The notes beneath the pieces are model-generated. The model was not told the DNA's origin, searched no databases, and saw nothing but the letters and a program-made list of their open reading frames with translations. Shown piece by piece: positions 16,401 through 23,764 of a stretch of DNA of 64,000 nucleotides (the stretch's first letter is position 1; every line of letters starts with the position of its first letter). Source of the stretch: Rhizobium sp. R635 (GTDB lineage Bacteria; Pseudomonadota; Alphaproteobacteria; Rhizobiales; Rhizobiaceae). Both the position numbers and the translations under genes were made by a program. The stretch is taken from NCBI RefSeq assembly GCF_002211285.1, contig NZ_LOKX01000006.1, positions 98,084-162,083 of the forward strand. Direction: 5' to 3'.

Positions 16401-17795
16401 ATGACCAATATTGCAGCCTTCCTTTACCTCGTCTCCGGCGTTCTCTTCATTCTGGCGCTCCGCGGCCTCTCCCATCCGGCCACCAGCCGCAAGGGCAATC
16501 TCTACGGCATGGTCGGCATGGGGATCGCCATCCTGACGACGCTGGTGCTGGCGACGCCTAATTTCGGCGGCTTCGTGCTGATCGTCCTCGGCCTTGCCAT
16601 CGGCGGCAGCGTCGGCGCCTATGTCGCCCGCACCATTCCGATGACCTCGATGCCGCAGCTCGTCGCCGGCTTCCATTCACTGGTCGGCCTTGCCGCCGTG
16701 CTGGTGGCGGCCTCAGCGCTCTATACGCCCGCCTCCTTCGGGATCGGCGAGATCGGCCAGATCCACACCGAGGCGCGCATCGAAATGGCGCTTGGCGTGG
16801 CGATCGGGGCGCTCACCTTCACCGGCTCGATCATTGCCTTCCTGAAGCTCGACGGGCGCATGTCCGGCAAGCCGATCCTGCTGCCCTACCGGCATCTGAT
16901 CAACGCGGCGCTGCTGGTGCTGATCGTGCTCTTCATCATCGGCCTTGCCGCGACCGAAAGCCATTTCGACTTCTGGGCCGTCGTGGCGCTGTCGCTGGCG
17001 CTCGGTGTCCTGCTGATCGTGCCGATCGGCGGGGCCGACATGCCCGTCGTTGTCTCGATGCTGAACTCCTATTCCGGATGGGCTGCGGCCGGCATCGGCT
17101 TCACCCTTGGCAATCTGGCGCTGATCATCACCGGCGCGCTCGTCGGTTCTTCCGGCGCCATCCTTTCCTACATCATGTGCAAGGGCATGAACCGCTCCTT
17201 CGTCTCCGTCATTCTCGGCGGTTTCGGTGGCGAGACGGCGTCGGGCGGGCCTGACACGTCAGACAAGACGGTGAAGCTCGGCTCGGCCGAGGATGCGGCC
17301 TATCTGATGGCGAATGCTTCGAAGGTGATCATCGTGCCGGGATACGGCATGGCTGTCGCTCAGGCACAGCATGCGCTGCGCGAACTTGCCGACAATCTGA
17401 AGAAGAACGGCGTCGAAGTGAAATATGCGATCCATCCGGTCGCAGGCCGCATGCCCGGCCATATGAATGTGCTGCTGGCCGAAGCCAATGTTCCCTATGA
17501 CGAGGTCTTCGAGCTCGAGGACATCAATTCAGAATTCGCCCAGGCCGACGTCGCCTATGTCATCGGCGCCAACGACGTCACCAATCCGGCGGCGCGCGAC
17601 GACAAGACCTCGCCGATCTACGGCATGCCGATCCTCGACGTCGACCGGGCCAAGACCTGCCTGTTCGTCAAGCGCTCGCTCGGCTCGGGTTATGCCGGCA
17701 TCGACAATACGCTGTTCTACAAGGACGGCACGATGATGCTGCTCGGCGATGCCAAGAAAATGACCGAGGATATCAACAAGGCGATCGCGCATTGA
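16401..17795 (+). CDS. pntB: NAD(P) transhydrogenase beta subunit
   Basis: A 464-residue integral membrane protein. The N-terminal 260 residues hold about eight helices with the conserved VGGFHSLVGLAAV-type segment (AGFHSLVGLAAVLVA) and LNSYSGWAAAGIGF. The C-terminal soluble domain III binds NADP(H): VIIVPGYGMAVAQAQHAL, KYAIHPVAGRMPGHMNVLLAEANVPYD and VIGANDVTNPAARDD. It completes the transhydrogenase with the two preceding gene products; spacing to pntAB is 7 bases with a GTGAGGGA ribosome-binding site. Confidence 0.95.
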   Translation: MTNIAAFLYLVSGVLFILALRGLSHPATSRKGNLYGMVGMGIAILTTLVLATPNFGGFVLIVLGLAIGGSVGAYVARTIPMTSMPQLVAGFHSLVGLAAVLVAASALYTPASFGIGEIGQIHTEARIEMALGVAIGALTFTGSIIAFLKLDGRMSGKPILLPYRHLINAALLVLIVLFIIGLAATESHFDFWAVVALSLALGVLLIVPIGGADMPVVVSMLNSYSGWAAAGIGFTLGNLALIITGALVGSSGAILSYIMCKGMNRSFVSVILGGFGGETASGGPDTSDKTVKLGSAEDAAYLMANASKVIIVPGYGMAVAQAQHALRELADNLKKNGVEVKYAIHPVAGRMPGHMNVLLAEANVPYDEVFELEDINSEFAQADVAYVIGANDVTNPAARDDKTSPIYGMPILDVDRAKTCLFVKRSLGSGYAGIDNTLFYKDGTMMLLGDAKKMTEDINKAIAH

Positions 17796-17806
17796 TCGAC
17801 GCAGAT

Positions 17807-17828
17807 ACAGCCGCCCTCGGGCGGCTGT
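17807..17828. terminator. Hairpin after pntB, between convergent genes
   Basis: ACAGCCGCCC and GGGCGGCTGT are perfect inverted repeats separated by TC, 11 bases after the pntB stop. The following T-run is weak (TTCG). Likely transcription end for the pnt operon and possibly for the DUF992 gene from the other side. Confidence 0.65.
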
Positions 17829-17891
17829 TCGACTCAGGCTTGATATCATGGGCCATGCCGGCCTCGATCATCGCGGAGCCAGGGCTTTTCC

Positions 17892-18374
17892 TCATACCTC
17901 GCCCGGCACGAGCGTCATCTTTTCGACGCCGATCGCGAGGTTCAGCCCTTCCTGAGCCTGGACATTCAACGGCTGCAGCATGAAGGCCTTGTTGGTGCCG
18001 CCGGCGATTACCTTGGCGCCGGCGCCCGCGCCGATGCTCGCATCCGCGCCGACACCGTAATATTCGCCGGCAAGCGCGAATTGCGGAACATCCGTGCCGG
18101 TCTTCGCCAGCACCTGCCAGATCATCACGCTCTTGCCGGTCTGGCCGATATCGAGCCCGAACTTCTCGATCTTGCCGGCATAGACCGCCTTGGCGCCGCC
18201 TGATGCCGGGGTATACGTGCAAATCAGGTTCTTCTGTGAGGTGATGATCAGGCCCTGGCCGCCATCCGATCCGCAGACCAGGCGGCCAAGCGTGACATAG
18301 TTTTCCGCGCCGGCCGGGCCTGCCCAGACAGCCGCCGTCAGTGCCGCGGCTGTGATCATGGTTTGCTTGAACAT
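17892..18374 (-). CDS. DUF992 family exported protein
   Basis: A 160-residue protein of the DUF992 family, found in rhizobia and relatives. It starts with a Sec signal peptide ending near AGPAGAEN (cleavage about residue 23), then LGRLVCGSDGGQGLIITSQKNLICTYTP, FGLDIGQTGKSVMIWQV, LAGEYYGVGADASIGAGAGAKVIAGG and FMLQPLNVQAQEGLNLAIGV, the conserved glycine-rich repeats of the family. It is probably periplasmic or outer-surface. Function unknown. The start at 18374 has AAAGGAG just upstream. Lies 65 bases downstream of the kinase gene on the same strand. Confidence 0.85.
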   Translation of the reverse strand: MFKQTMITAAALTAAVWAGPAGAENYVTLGRLVCGSDGGQGLIITSQKNLICTYTPASGGAKAVYAGKIEKFGLDIGQTGKSVMIWQVLAKTGTDVPQFALAGEYYGVGADASIGAGAGAKVIAGGTNKAFMLQPLNVQAQEGLNLAIGVEKMTLVPGEV

Positions 18375-18439
18375 GGTCTTTCTCCTTTGGAACGACCTGT
18401 CCGAAACGGGTGGAAGTGGCGATTGTTCCTGGCTAGACG

Positions 18440-20092
18440 TTAGTCCCGCTCCAGCGTGGCGCGCTGCGCCGTCAGCACCCACACCAGGCCTTCGGGCCGG
18501 AAATCGACCTCCACAGTACCGCGGAAGGCCGCGGCGGCATGGGCCTTGATCACCGTCGTGCCGAAGCCCGAGCGCGATGGCTCTGCGACCGGAGGGCCGC
18601 CGCGCTCCTCCCAGGTAAAGCGGAGCAGGGCCTCCGGTTTGTCTTCCTCCCTCGCCTCCCGCCATTCGAACCGGACACGGCCCTGCGGCACGGAGAGCGC
18701 ACCGTATTTCACCGAATTGGTGGCGAGTTCATGCAAGGCAAGGCCGAGATTCTGCACCGCATCCGGCTTCAGGACGAAATCTTCACCGCTGACATCGATC
18801 TGTTCGCGCGCATGCGGGAAAGCCTGCAGGTGGATATCGACGACGCGCCGCAGCGACACGCCTCCCCACTGCTCGCTGGTCAGCAGCTCGATTGAGCGCA
18901 CCAGTCCCTCGAGGCGATCGGCGACGGCGGCCTGGAAGCTCTCGACGCTGTCGGCCTGTTTGGCGAGCTGGCGCATCATGGCCTGGGCAAGGGTCAGAAG
19001 ATTCTTGGTGCGGTGGACGAGTTCGTGCATGACGAAACGCAGCCGGTCCTCGGTCTGGCTGCGATCGAAGGAGGCATTCGAAAGGGCGATCGCCACCTGG
19101 TTCGCCTCGATGACGCTGGTCTCGACCGGTGAGACGATATGGCCTTCGCCCATGCGGTTCGCCATGTCGGCGATCTCGCGGATGGTGGTGCGGACCTGCC
19201 TTGCGACGGCATAGGCGGCCAGCACGGCGACGAGTACGAGGGCGACGCCGCCGATGATGAGGAAACGCCATGTGCTCAGGATCGAAGCCTGGGCGACCGG
19301 CCCCCAGATCACCGTCTTCCAGGACCAGCCTGGAATCTGGGCATAACCGAGGAGCATGTGCGGCAGGACCGTCTCGTCCTCGAAGACGCCTCGGAAGGTG
19401 CCGAGCGCCGGCAGGATGCGCGGATCAAAGGGCGTGCCGGGTTCGAGGTTAGCCGGGCCGGTGGCAGCGACCACGTGGCCGCTCTGGTCGATGATGGCGG
19501 CCGACCAGCCGGGGGCCAGGCCTTCGGTCGTCACGAGCCTCCCCAGATCCTTGGCATCCTGCGTGATGATGAGGGCTGCGACGGGATCGTTCGCACGGGG
19601 CAGGGTGACGTTATAGACCCAGTCGCCGCTGATCTGGCCGCGGAAGACATCGGAAGCCTCGATGCGGCCGGAGGTCATGGCCGATTCGAGCGCAGGCATG
19701 TTTGCCACCTTGCCGAGCGGCGTGCCGAAGGCTCGGCGCGTGTTCAAGAGTTGCTGGCCGCTGCGGTCGACGGCGATGACGAACAGCGTATTATCCCGCA
19801 AGGCCGTTTCCGTGCGCTCGTGAAAGGCGGCGAGATTGCCGTTTTCGAGCTCCGGCGAGCTCGACAGCAGCCGCAGCGTCGTCGCCATATCCTGAAGCTG
19901 GCGGTCGATGATGCGTGAAAGGGCGACAGCATCCTGGGCCGTCTCGCGTTTCAGCGCCGAGCGCTGGTTGTCTTCCAGCTGCAGCAGAAGCAGCGCCACG
20001 AAGGCGAAGATCGGCAGTGCGATCGCCACCGCCATGGCGACGAGATAGGTGCCGATCGAGGCCTTGGGAAAGAACAGCGCAACGAGCTTCAT
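18440..20092 (-). CDS. HWE-family sensor histidine kinase
   Basis: A 550-residue membrane kinase. Helices at about 15-37 and 276-298 flank a periplasmic dCache/CHASE-like sensor; a HAMP-like segment (RTTIREIADMANRMGEG) follows. The phosphoacceptor His360 lies in HELVHRTKNLL, the HWE/HisKA_2 pattern, and the ATP domain has LHELATNSVKYGALS, then WEERGGPPV and GFGTTVI instead of the usual G boxes. No response regulator gene adjoins it, so its partner is elsewhere; in alphaproteobacteria such kinases often act on PhyR-like general stress regulators or orphan receivers. The signal is unknown. Confidence 0.9.
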   Translation of the reverse strand: MKLVALFFPKASIGTYLVAMAVAIALPIFAFVALLLLQLEDNQRSALKRETAQDAVALSRIIDRQLQDMATTLRLLSSSPELENGNLAAFHERTETALRDNTLFVIAVDRSGQQLLNTRRAFGTPLGKVANMPALESAMTSGRIEASDVFRGQISGDWVYNVTLPRANDPVAALIITQDAKDLGRLVTTEGLAPGWSAAIIDQSGHVVAATGPANLEPGTPFDPRILPALGTFRGVFEDETVLPHMLLGYAQIPGWSWKTVIWGPVAQASILSTWRFLIIGGVALVLVAVLAAYAVARQVRTTIREIADMANRMGEGHIVSPVETSVIEANQVAIALSNASFDRSQTEDRLRFVMHELVHRTKNLLTLAQAMMRQLAKQADSVESFQAAVADRLEGLVRSIELLTSEQWGGVSLRRVVDIHLQAFPHAREQIDVSGEDFVLKPDAVQNLGLALHELATNSVKYGALSVPQGRVRFEWREAREEDKPEALLRFTWEERGGPPVAEPSRSGFGTTVIKAHAAAAFRGTVEVDFRPEGLVWVLTAQRATLERD

Positions 20093-20286
20093 CTATTGCG
20101 CCATCTCGCATGCGCTATGGTGAAATTGCTCAAACCGAAATCGATCGAAGGTGTTGCCGCGGCCTTTGCGCGTCTGAAAAGATGCGCGGCGCTGCAATGC
20201 GCGCTGTCCGCAACAGTTTTTGTTCGCGGCCAGGAAAGCAAAGACCCGCATCTCTCGCAAACCGCCCTCAACACGTTTCGGGTGCC

Positions 20287-20394
20287 CGATAGCAGGCTAT
20301 CGAAGCAGGTGCATGTTAGGGGGAGTAGAAGAAGGTTGCAACACAGTATGAACATGCCGTCGAAGAGGGCGGCCGTTTTTCGGCCTGCCTTTTT
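20287..20394 (+). ncRNA. Candidate small RNA ending at an intrinsic terminator
   Basis: Plus-strand structure in a gap whose flanking genes are both on the minus strand. A perfect hairpin CGATAG-CAGG-CTATCG (20287-20302) is followed by a purine-rich single-stranded stretch (gggggagtagaagaagg) and then by a terminator hairpin with T-run (20368-20394). A terminator on this strand has no annotated gene to end, which suggests a non-coding transcript. The 5' end is not defined; I cannot match it to a known rhizobial sRNA. Confidence 0.35.
20368..20394 (+). terminator. Intrinsic terminator without an upstream gene on its strand
   Basis: GGC-GGCCG, loop TTTTT, CGGCC-T-GCC, then TTTTT: an 8-bp stem with one bulged T followed by five Ts. 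Functional only on the plus strand. Confidence 0.6.
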
Positions 20395-20499
20395 GACGCG
20401 GTGGGGCCACTGTCTCAGGCAGGATGGCAGCCTATCAACCGCATCGAATCAGAGATGATTTCAAGAATAGCGCCGCAGTGGCGGCAAAAGGCCGGCGAA

Positions 20500-20524
20500 G
20501 GGCGGCCGGTGCTCCGGGCCGCCC
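20500..20524 (-). terminator. Hairpin after the TPR lipoprotein gene
   Basis: On the minus strand GGGCGGCC and GGCCGCCC pair around a 9-base loop, 11 bases after the TPR gene stop. The downstream tract (TTCGCCGGCCTTTTG) is only partly T-rich. Confidence 0.5.
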
Positions 20525-20535
20525 AACTGATGTCC

Positions 20536-21405
20536 TCAGCCGGCCGGGGCGACGCCGACGCGGGCCAGGCCGTCGCGGGCAGGCTGGTATTTCGGGTCGA
20601 GGCCGACCGCATGGCGATAGGAGCGGGCAGCCTTCGCCTTGTCGCCGCGGCGTTCGTAGACGAGCGCCTGGTTGGCCCAGGATTCGGCAATGTTGCCATT
20701 GAGCTCGATCGCATGATTGAAATCGGCGAACGCGTTGTCATCGTCATTCAGAGCGATGTAGGAGACGCCGCGGCCATTGTAAGGCTCGGGCGAATTCGGC
20801 GCGAGCGAGATGGCCTTCGAGAAATCGTCGATCGCCTTGTCCTGCTGATTGCGCTTCTGATAGATCAGGCCACGATTGTGATAGGCGCGGCCATCGGTGG
20901 TGCCGAGCTGGATCGCCTTGTTGAAATCGTTGAAAGCCGCATCGTCCTGGCCGGCCATGCGATAGACATTGCCGCGGCCGATATAGGCGACGTCGTAGCT
21001 CGGATTGATCTGCAGGGCGGCGTTATAGTCGGCGATCGCCTGCTGCTGCTGGCCCATGTTGCGATAGACGAGCGCGCGGTTGGCATAGGCCTGGAAGAAA
21101 CGCGGATTGATCTGCAATGCCGTGTTGAAATCGTTCAGCGCCTGGCGGAACTGGCCGCCGCGGCCATAAGCGGAACCGCGGACGTTATATCCTTCGGGAT
21201 CTCGCGGATTGGCGTTGATAACAGCCGTCAGCGACGCGATGTTCTCTTCCGAGCCCTGCGCCTTGTCGATGCGGATCACGGCATCCGTGGTGTTGGTCGT
21301 CTCGCAGCCGGCGAGGCCGAACATGGCCGCCAGCGCCAAGGCGGGCAGGAATGCGGTTTTCTGCATGCGCCAGGCGCGGGACGGATTGAAGGTGGTATCA
21401 GCCAT
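20536..21405 (-). CDS. TPR-repeat lipoprotein
   Basis: A 289-residue protein with a lipoprotein signal: hydrophobic ALALAAMFGLAGC, lipidated cysteine at residue 34. The rest is about six tetratricopeptide repeats with the usual G/Y/A pattern, for example AIADYNAALQINPSYDVAYIGRG and AIDDFSKAISLAPNSPEPYNGRG. It is probably anchored in the outer membrane facing the periplasm, as an assembly or peptidoglycan-related scaffold (NlpI-like); the partner is unknown. I start at ATG 21405; ATG 21366 (14 residues from lipobox) is also possible. It follows rpsU on the same strand, but a terminator separates them. Confidence 0.82.
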   Translation of the reverse strand: MADTTFNPSRAWRMQKTAFLPALALAAMFGLAGCETTNTTDAVIRIDKAQGSEENIASLTAVINANPRDPEGYNVRGSAYGRGGQFRQALNDFNTALQINPRFFQAYANRALVYRNMGQQQQAIADYNAALQINPSYDVAYIGRGNVYRMAGQDDAAFNDFNKAIQLGTTDGRAYHNRGLIYQKRNQQDKAIDDFSKAISLAPNSPEPYNGRGVSYIALNDDDNAFADFNHAIELNGNIAESWANQALVYERRGDKAKAARSYRHAVGLDPKYQPARDGLARVGVAPAG

Positions 21406-21468
21406 TCGGGCTCGCTTTCCCCATGCGGCATATCCAACACTGGGATATGCGATCTTCAGCGGCAAACT

Positions 21469-21500
21469 AAAAAGGCGGCGGCGAACCTATCGCCCCCGCC
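21469..21500 (-). terminator. Intrinsic terminator of rpsU
   Basis: On the minus strand GGCGGGGGCGA pairs with TCGCCGCCGCC (10 of 11 pairs) around a short TAGGT loop, followed by TTTTT. It lies 39 bases after the rpsU stop. Confidence 0.78.
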
Positions 21501-21539
21501 ACAATGCATCTGAAAACGTCGAAAAAACGACGGCAACGC

Positions 21540-21752
21540 TTAGCGTGCGACCAGACCTTCGCGCTGGGCGCGCTTGCGGGCCAGCTTGCGAACGCGGCGA
21601 ACAGCCTCGGCCTTTTCGCGAGCGCGCTTCTGCGACGGCTTCTCGTAGTAGTCGCGCATCTTCATTTCGCGGAAAATGCCTTCGCGCTGCATCTTCTTCT
21701 TGAGAGCGCGGAGAGCCTGATCGACATTGTTATCGCGGACAAGTACCTGCAC
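21540..21752 (-). CDS. rpsU: 30S ribosomal protein S21
   Basis: A 70-residue very basic ribosomal protein of the small subunit. The sequence [30 protein letters not shown] and [26 protein letters not shown] is unmistakable S21 of the alphaproteobacterial type. The family N-terminus corresponds to GTG at 21752, so translation begins with GTG; the frame open to 21809 is not conserved. A strong terminator follows it. Confidence 0.95.
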   Translation of the reverse strand: MQVLVRDNNVDQALRALKKKMQREGIFREMKMRDYYEKPSQKRAREKAEAVRRVRKLARKRAQREGLVAR

Positions 21753-21908
21753 GAGAATCACGTTCCTTTGGTTTGGTTGATGCCTGAGGCGGCGCAGCGC
21801 CAGGGGCAAAAATATAACGTTCGCGCGGCCGCAGCCTTGCGATTGGTGATGCGGGATAGCAGATCGGGTAGGGGAAGTCCAGACGGATATGAAAAGCGGG
21901 CGGAAAAA

Positions 21909-23552
21909 TCACGCCTCGCCCGATATCCGGCTGCGATCGGAGGTCTCGGGCAGGGTTTCATCCAGTGCGGCGATCGCCTCCTTGAGCGCCGTCCTGACCC
22001 GGAGACGATCGGCCGGCTCCAGCCGGCTCATGTCCAGATGCAGGTCGAGGCCCGCGAGGTGTTCGCTGAGAACCCGGCTCTTGTGATCGGCGCCGAGCGT
22101 CAGCCCGTCCACGGCATAGGGCACGACTTCGCGCTGTATGCCCTTCATGGTGATCGGCGGCAAGGGATGGGCGTCGACGATCTCGTTCACCAGCGCATAG
22201 GTTTCGTAGCTGATGACGATTTCCCCGCCCTGGGCGATCGATTGCAGCCTGGCGGCGAGATTGGCCTCGGCCCCGATGATCGTATAGTCCATGCGGTCGT
22301 TGCTGCCGAAATTGCCGACATTGCAATAGCCGCTGTTGATTCCCATGCGGACGACGAACGGCTCCTCGGTGCCGTTCCTGCGCCATCTGTCCTTGAGTTC
22401 GCCGAGACGGCGCTGCATGTCGACCGCCATGCGCAGGCATGCTTTCGCGTCTTCCTCCGGCCCCTTCGTTTCGGGATCGCCGAAGAAGACCAGCATCGCG
22501 TCGCCGATGAACTTGTCCACCGTGCCGCCGTGCTCCAGCGCAATGTTGGACATTTCGGTCAGATATTCATTGAGCATCTCCGTCAGGGCTTCGGGCTGCA
22601 GGCGTTCGGTGGTCGCGGTGAAATCCTTGATGTCGGAGAAGAAGATCGTCAGGCGCTTGCGCTCGGTATGGACGACGACGTCCTTCTGTCCGCTGAAGAT
22701 GCTCTTGTAGATCTGCGGCGAAAGATAGCGGGAAATTTTCAGGGAAACGCTGGCGAGGAATTCGTTCGCCGCTTCGAGATCCTGATTGGCGCCGTGGATC
22801 GCCCGCGCCTGCTGCCGCTGGAGAAGGATGAAACTGATGCCGATGACGGCGACGAATAGGAAATAACAGAGCAGGTATTTAAAGGCGAAGACATTGCTGA
22901 CATAGGGCTGCCGGATGATGACTTCCTGTATGCCGCGCACGTCGCCGACCTTCCAATCGGTTTTGGGGCTTTCGGGATGGGTGTTGTGGCAGGCGACGCA
23001 GGCCTGGCCCATGACGACGGGGGTGATGAAGCGCAGCGTATCGGTCAATCCGACGCGGGTAAGGTCGTTCAGGGTCTGCTGCGGATTGGCGCGCAAGGCG
23101 GCGAGCGCCTGTGTCTCGAAGTCGTCGAGGTCGTGGGATGCGCGGCTCTTGAAGGGAAGATCGGAAACGAAGCGGTAGGTGATATTGGCCTGCTGCTCCT
23201 TGATGACGTCGCCGAGTTCCAGGGAAAGCGTTGCCGGCAACGGGATGGCGCCTGGAATATTGGCGTAGTTATGGGAGACGACCGTGCCTGCGGTTGCGCC
23301 GTTCGCGTGGGCGGCCAGAACACGCCCCACGACGTTCGTGGAATAATAAGAGCGGATGCTTGAAACCAGCGAGCTCATGTCGCGCGCCTGGCGCCGCAGG
23401 GTATTTCCCGAGAGATCGCTGATATCGAGCCAGACGGCCAGCGGCAGCCCCGCAAGCATTGCCAGCACGACGACGATAAGCCAGTAGCCGCTCCGACGCG
23501 CGGCGGATTCGGAAATCACGGGCGACCCCTCATTCTTTTTGCGGAAAAGCAT
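21909..23552 (-). CDS. Class III adenylate/guanylate cyclase with periplasmic CxxCH (DUF3365-like) haem sensor
   Basis: A membrane-bound nucleotide cyclase of about 547 residues. Order: helix at about 23-43; periplasmic domain with ITYRFVSDLPFKSRA and the c-type haem motif CVACH (about 185-189) followed by NTHPESPKTDWKVGDVRG, as in DUF3365/Tll0287-like sensors; second helix (about 226-246); class III catalytic domain with metal Asp in FFSDIKDF (about 307), GGTVDKFIGDAMLVFFGDP and IIGAEANLAARLQ. It would make cAMP or cGMP in response to a redox or gas signal at the haem. The start is uncertain: ATG 23552 gives a clean signal anchor, ATG 23609 and TTG 23636 are alternatives. Divergent from the CHASE2 cyclase. 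Confidence 0.87.
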   Translation of the reverse strand: MLFRKKNEGSPVISESAARRSGYWLIVVVLAMLAGLPLAVWLDISDLSGNTLRRQARDMSSLVSSIRSYYSTNVVGRVLAAHANGATAGTVVSHNYANIPGAIPLPATLSLELGDVIKEQQANITYRFVSDLPFKSRASHDLDDFETQALAALRANPQQTLNDLTRVGLTDTLRFITPVVMGQACVACHNTHPESPKTDWKVGDVRGIQEVIIRQPYVSNVFAFKYLLCYFLFVAVIGISFILLQRQQARAIHGANQDLEAANEFLASVSLKISRYLSPQIYKSIFSGQKDVVVHTERKRLTIFFSDIKDFTATTERLQPEALTEMLNEYLTEMSNIALEHGGTVDKFIGDAMLVFFGDPETKGPEEDAKACLRMAVDMQRRLGELKDRWRRNGTEEPFVVRMGINSGYCNVGNFGSNDRMDYTIIGAEANLAARLQSIAQGGEIVISYETYALVNEIVDAHPLPPITMKGIQREVVPYAVDGLTLGADHKSRVLSEHLAGLDLHLDMSRLEPADRLRVRTALKEAIAALDETLPETSDRSRISGEA

Positions 23553-23764
23553 CCGATTTTCGCTCACTACAAGAACATTTCGCCGCCTGCCCGGCAAGAT
23601 CGAAGCCATGTCATTTGGGGGTAAAACCCCGGCCAAAACAGGAGAAAAAAAGAGGGCGGCTTCTGTGCATGTGCGAATGGCGTTCGAACCGAAAGCGGCG
23701 TAGCCTGTCTGCCGGCAGTTACGGGCCTGCTTGGCCGGCCGTGGAGGGGACAGCCGGTGAGATC

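Larger units (their letters stand above)
20093..20535. other. Long intergenic region (443 bases)
   Basis: Lies between the start of the kinase gene and the end of the TPR gene, both on the minus strand. It contains a plus-strand terminator with a hairpin ahead of it (possible small RNA, listed separately), and a minus-strand hairpin for the TPR gene at 20500-20524. Open frames in it lack coding character. The kinase promoter must be within about 20093-20250. Confidence 0.6.

Noticed and set aside
20096..20458. 120-codon plus-strand frame in the gap before the HWE kinase
   Set aside because: It runs through a hairpin and an intrinsic terminator and has no ribosome-binding site or recognisable motif.
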